From assembly GCF_036373705.1 (NCBI RefSeq), contig NC_089867.1, positions 27,166,323-27,230,322 on the forward strand: a stretch of DNA of 64,000 nt, in the 5' to 3' direction. The notes beneath the pieces were generated by a model. It searched no databases, had not been told where the DNA came from, and saw only the letters and a list, made by a program, of their open reading frames with translations. Each line of letters opens with the position of its first letter. Position 1 is the stretch's first letter. The DNA comes from Amia ocellicauda (lineage: Eukaryota; Chordata; Actinopteri; Amiiformes; Amiidae). The position numbers and the translations under genes are program-made. Shown here one piece after another: positions 63,691-64,000 of this stretch.

Positions 63691-64000
63691 CTGTGACAAC
63701 ACAGATCCAAAGTGGCCATCACTGACTCTGCACCGTGTTCACTTCGTAAACAAGCCAATATGAGTCCAGAGTCTGGGTCTTCCATCTTAAAATCATCACC
63801 CAGATGATAGTGCACAGCCCTTTTGTTTATTTACAAAATTGATATAAAATATTGATGCCCACAATACCCAGAAGAAGGTTTTATAACCTAGGAATCAACT
63901 CCATGGAAAGGATATAAATTGGGGCTTATACCAAGGCTTATTGCTGGATGGTGTGCGAAGCTGCCTGACTGAGAAACCACTGGACACTGTCAGTGCAAAT
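63691..64000 (-). other. usp48: USP48 intron, continuing beyond the window
   Basis: No splice-bounded open segment homologous to USP48 is visible here, so it is taken as the intron upstream of the 63508-63687 exon. Confidence 0.6.

Noticed and set aside
1..64000. tRNA, rRNA or CRISPR arrays
   Set aside because: No cloverleaf with A/B boxes, rRNA core or regularly spaced repeat-spacer pattern was seen on reading; a tRNA or covariance-model scan was not possible.

Overview
The window is nuclear DNA of a ray-finned fish: spliced genes with GT/AG introns, a CpG-island promoter, several Tc1/mariner transposons of fish type, a LINE 3' tail, foldback elements and long CA-rich arrays. No prokaryotic, viral or RNA-gene features were found. 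The species cannot be fixed; the repeat mix suggests, weakly, a non-teleost lineage such as gar, bowfin or sturgeon.

Left part (1-7.9 kb): on the + strand, the last coding exon of a protein-tyrosine-kinase-like gene (1396-1567), then an intact DD36E Tc1/mariner element (2142-3362) and AT-rich repeat-filled intergenic DNA. From 7.9 to 26.3 kb a minus-strand gene encodes a 241-residue CDP-alcohol phosphotransferase-signature membrane protein, probably tmem269. Its six coding exons keep frame, and its 5' end lies in a CpG island at about 24.8-26.5 kb. Its introns carry a 67-bp perfect foldback, a broken Tc1 element and a CA-rich higher-order tandem array.

Middle part (26.5-36.7 kb): mostly transposon debris. 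It holds a second DD36E copy of identical length (27233-28453, inverted, one nonsense codon), a palindromic mini-element with AGATATCT sites about two helical turns apart, and a junction of two different dead Tc1 transposases.

Right part (36.7-64 kb): minus-strand genes. A secreted protein of four mucin-type WxxW domains (36793-45873, 406 residues) is reconstructed completely. Between it and the next gene lies an unrecognised candidate coding unit (46046-49564) whose exons keep frame and which could join the WxxW gene if one 34-bp exon is skipped. USP48, a nuclear ubiquitin-specific protease, occupies 50357 to the window end; 19 exons give its C-terminal 723 residues, including the catalytic histidine and the ubiquitin-like tail.

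No pathway links these genes. The most interesting points are the unrecognised unit with its dual-frame exons, the inverted pair of young DD36E transposons, and the foldback and chimeric elements.
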